NCBI GenBank assembly: GCA_913062655.1
Contig: CAJXXO010000114.1
Coordinates: forward strand, 1-7,740
Reading direction: 5' to 3'
From: an uncultured Bacteroidota bacterium
GTDB taxonomy: Bacteria; Bacteroidota; Bacteroidia; Chitinophagales; S012-47
DNA: 7,740 nt
Shown here: positions 6,799 to 7,740 of the stretch, piece by piece
How positions within the stretch are numbered: position 1 is the stretch's first letter
How the letters are laid out: each line of letters starts with the position of its first letter
Notes under the pieces: model-generated
The model's database searches: none
Seen by the model: only the letters and a program-made list of their open reading frames with translations
What the model was told of the DNA's origin: nothing
Translations under genes and position numbers: made by a program

Positions 6799-7740
6799 AT
6801 GTATGAAGTCCCACAACATCATCAATCGCTGTCGAACAAGCACATCGTGGTTACCGGTGGAGCCGGTTTTATTGGCTCTAACCTAGTAGAATACCTGGTA
6901 AAGCATGATGCAGGACAAATAACCATAGTCGACAACCTGGCTACCGGTTTTACGACCAACATTGCACCATTCCTGGAAGCTCCCAATGTTTCTTTCCTAC
7001 AGGGTGATATTCGAGATGAAGAGGTTTGCCGGCAAGCTTGTCAGGGAGCGGATTGGATATGCCACCAGGCCGCTATGGGCAGTGTTCCACGATCTATCAA
7101 GGACCCCTTAACGACCAATGGGGTAAACGTAACTGGGTTCATCAATATGCTCAATGCCGCGCGTGAAGCCGGTGTCAGCCGATTTGTGTATGCCAGCTCC
7201 TCTTCTGTGTATGGCGATGAACCCAACCTGCCCAAGGTAGAAGAAAAAGTGGGACAACCCTTATCGCCTTACGCAGTAAGCAAGAAGACCAACGAATTGT
7301 ACGCTGAGGTTTTTGCTGATATCTACGGTATGTCGATTATCGGGCTGCGCTATTTCAACATCTTTGGACCCCGCCAGGATCCAAAGGGCGCTTATGCGGC
7401 TGTGATCCCCCTTTTTATTGACGGCTTGATGCACCACAAAACAGTGTACATCAATGGCGATGGCTCCAATAGTCGAGACTTTACCTTCGTAGAAAATGCA
7501 GTACAGGCAAATGTGAAAGCACTGACACAACCACGATTTTCCGGCCATGAGGTGCTCAATATTGCCGTAAGCGAGCGTTTTACGGTACTTGAGTTGTACG
7601 AGACTATCCGTCAATTGATGGGCAAAGATGCTGAGCCGACTTTCCGCGAAGAACGGGCGGGAGATATCCCACATTCATTGGCGGATATTTCTAAAGCGCA
7701 GCAGGTGATCGGCTATGCGCCTACGGTGAAGTTTAAAGAA
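6799..7740 (+). CDS. wbpP: UDP-N-acetylglucosamine 4-epimerase, WbpP/TviC type (C-terminus beyond window)
   Basis: The frame is open from the ATG at 6799 to the window edge, 314 codons of an expected 340 or so; no stop is seen. It is an extended SDR that should interconvert UDP-GlcNAc and UDP-GalNAc (or their uronates) through a 4-keto intermediate. A 13-residue lead (MYEVPQHHQSLSN), usual in this subfamily, precedes VVTGGAGFIGSN (17-28). Then follow QAAMGSVPRSI (90-100), YASSSSVYGD (131-140), SPYAVSKKTNE with Tyr158 and Lys162, and FGPRQDPKGAYAAVIPLFI, a stretch typical of WbpP/TviC rather than of GalE acting on UDP-Glc. INGDGSNSRDFTFVENAVQAN is also typical. It starts 4 bases after the rfbB stop with no Shine-Dalgarno sequence. 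With the TviB/WbpO-type dehydrogenase it would form the pair that makes UDP-GalNAcA in Vi antigen and Pseudomonas O6 pathways. A plain UDP-glucose 4-epimerase role is less likely but not excluded. Confidence 0.88.
   Translation, partial: MYEVPQHHQSLSNKHIVVTGGAGFIGSNLVEYLVKHDAGQITIVDNLATGFTTNIAPFLEAPNVSFLQGDIRDEEVCRQACQGADWICHQAAMGSVPRSIKDPLTTNGVNVTGFINMLNAAREAGVSRFVYASSSSVYGDEPNLPKVEEKVGQPLSPYAVSKKTNELYAEVFADIYGMSIIGLRYFNIFGPRQDPKGAYAAVIPLFIDGLMHHKTVYINGDGSNSRDFTFVENAVQANVKALTQPRFSGHEVLNIAVSERFTVLELYETIRQLMGKDAEPTFREERAGDIPHSLADISKAQQVIGYAPTVKFKE

Noticed and set aside
5758..6875. Near-identical 25-base stretches at 5758-5782 and 6851-6875 (one mismatch), as a repeat or recombination site
   Set aside because: Both encode the same glycine-rich NAD-binding loop (TGGAGFIG) at the start of two SDR enzymes, and similarity fades on either side. 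Shared protein motif plus shared codon preference explains it.
1..7740. An undescribed defence, mobile or RNA-based system
   Set aside because: Every long plus-strand gene is a recognised sugar-nucleotide enzyme and the gaps are at most about 120 bases. No direct repeats, integrase, transposase, reverse transcriptase or structured non-coding block is visible.

Overview
The window reads as part of a cell-surface polysaccharide (capsule, exopolysaccharide or O-antigen) locus from a member of the Bacteroidota. Four things support this. Protein sequences resemble Bacteroidota versions of these families. The best promoter candidate has the Bacteroidota-type form (TTTG-like / TAnnTTTG). Most starts lack a clear Shine-Dalgarno sequence and follow A-rich or plain leaders. 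A divergent gene encodes a Sec-exported protein that looks like an outer-membrane barrel. Base composition looks moderate and even throughout, with no obvious foreign island.

Layout: positions 1-294 (minus strand) hold the N-terminal part of an exported protein that runs off the left edge. Positions 295-415 are a divergent intergenic region with one plausible promoter for the rightward genes. From 416 to the right edge there are seven tightly packed plus-strand genes, probably one transcription unit: a WbpE-type PLP aminotransferase (416-1549), UDP-glucose 6-dehydrogenase (1553-2866), UDP-glucuronate decarboxylase / UDP-xylose synthase (2876-3862), a WbpD-type N-acetyltransferase (3843-4436), a TviB/WbpO-type UDP-N-acetylhexosamine 6-dehydrogenase (4433-5722), dTDP-glucose 4,6-dehydratase (5736-6794), and a WbpP/TviC-type UDP-N-acetylhexosamine 4-epimerase cut by the right edge (6799-7740). 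Gaps are 3, 9, -20, -4, 13 and 4 bases. No gap of 300 bases or more lacks a gene. I see no tRNA, rRNA, insertion sequence, CRISPR array or terminator.

How the genes work together: all seven make activated sugars. (i) UDP-Glc to UDP-GlcA to UDP-Xyl is complete here. (ii) TviB-type oxidation plus the 4-epimerase gives UDP-GlcNAcA and/or UDP-GalNAcA. (iii) The aminotransferase and acetyltransferase match the last two steps to UDP-2,3-diacetamido-2,3-dideoxy-glucuronate, but the WbpB 3-dehydrogenase between oxidation and transamination is not in the window. (iv) RmlB makes dTDP-4-keto-6-deoxyglucose, but RmlA and all later dTDP-sugar enzymes are absent. Glycosyltransferases and Wzx/Wzy/Wza/Wzc-type export genes must lie elsewhere, probably to the right.

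I found no new kind of system. The points worth a second look are the interleaved pathways and the missing WbpB step, the start of the first operon gene, the gene overlaps, and a cysteine-poor tail on the acetyltransferase that looks like a worn-down zinc ribbon.
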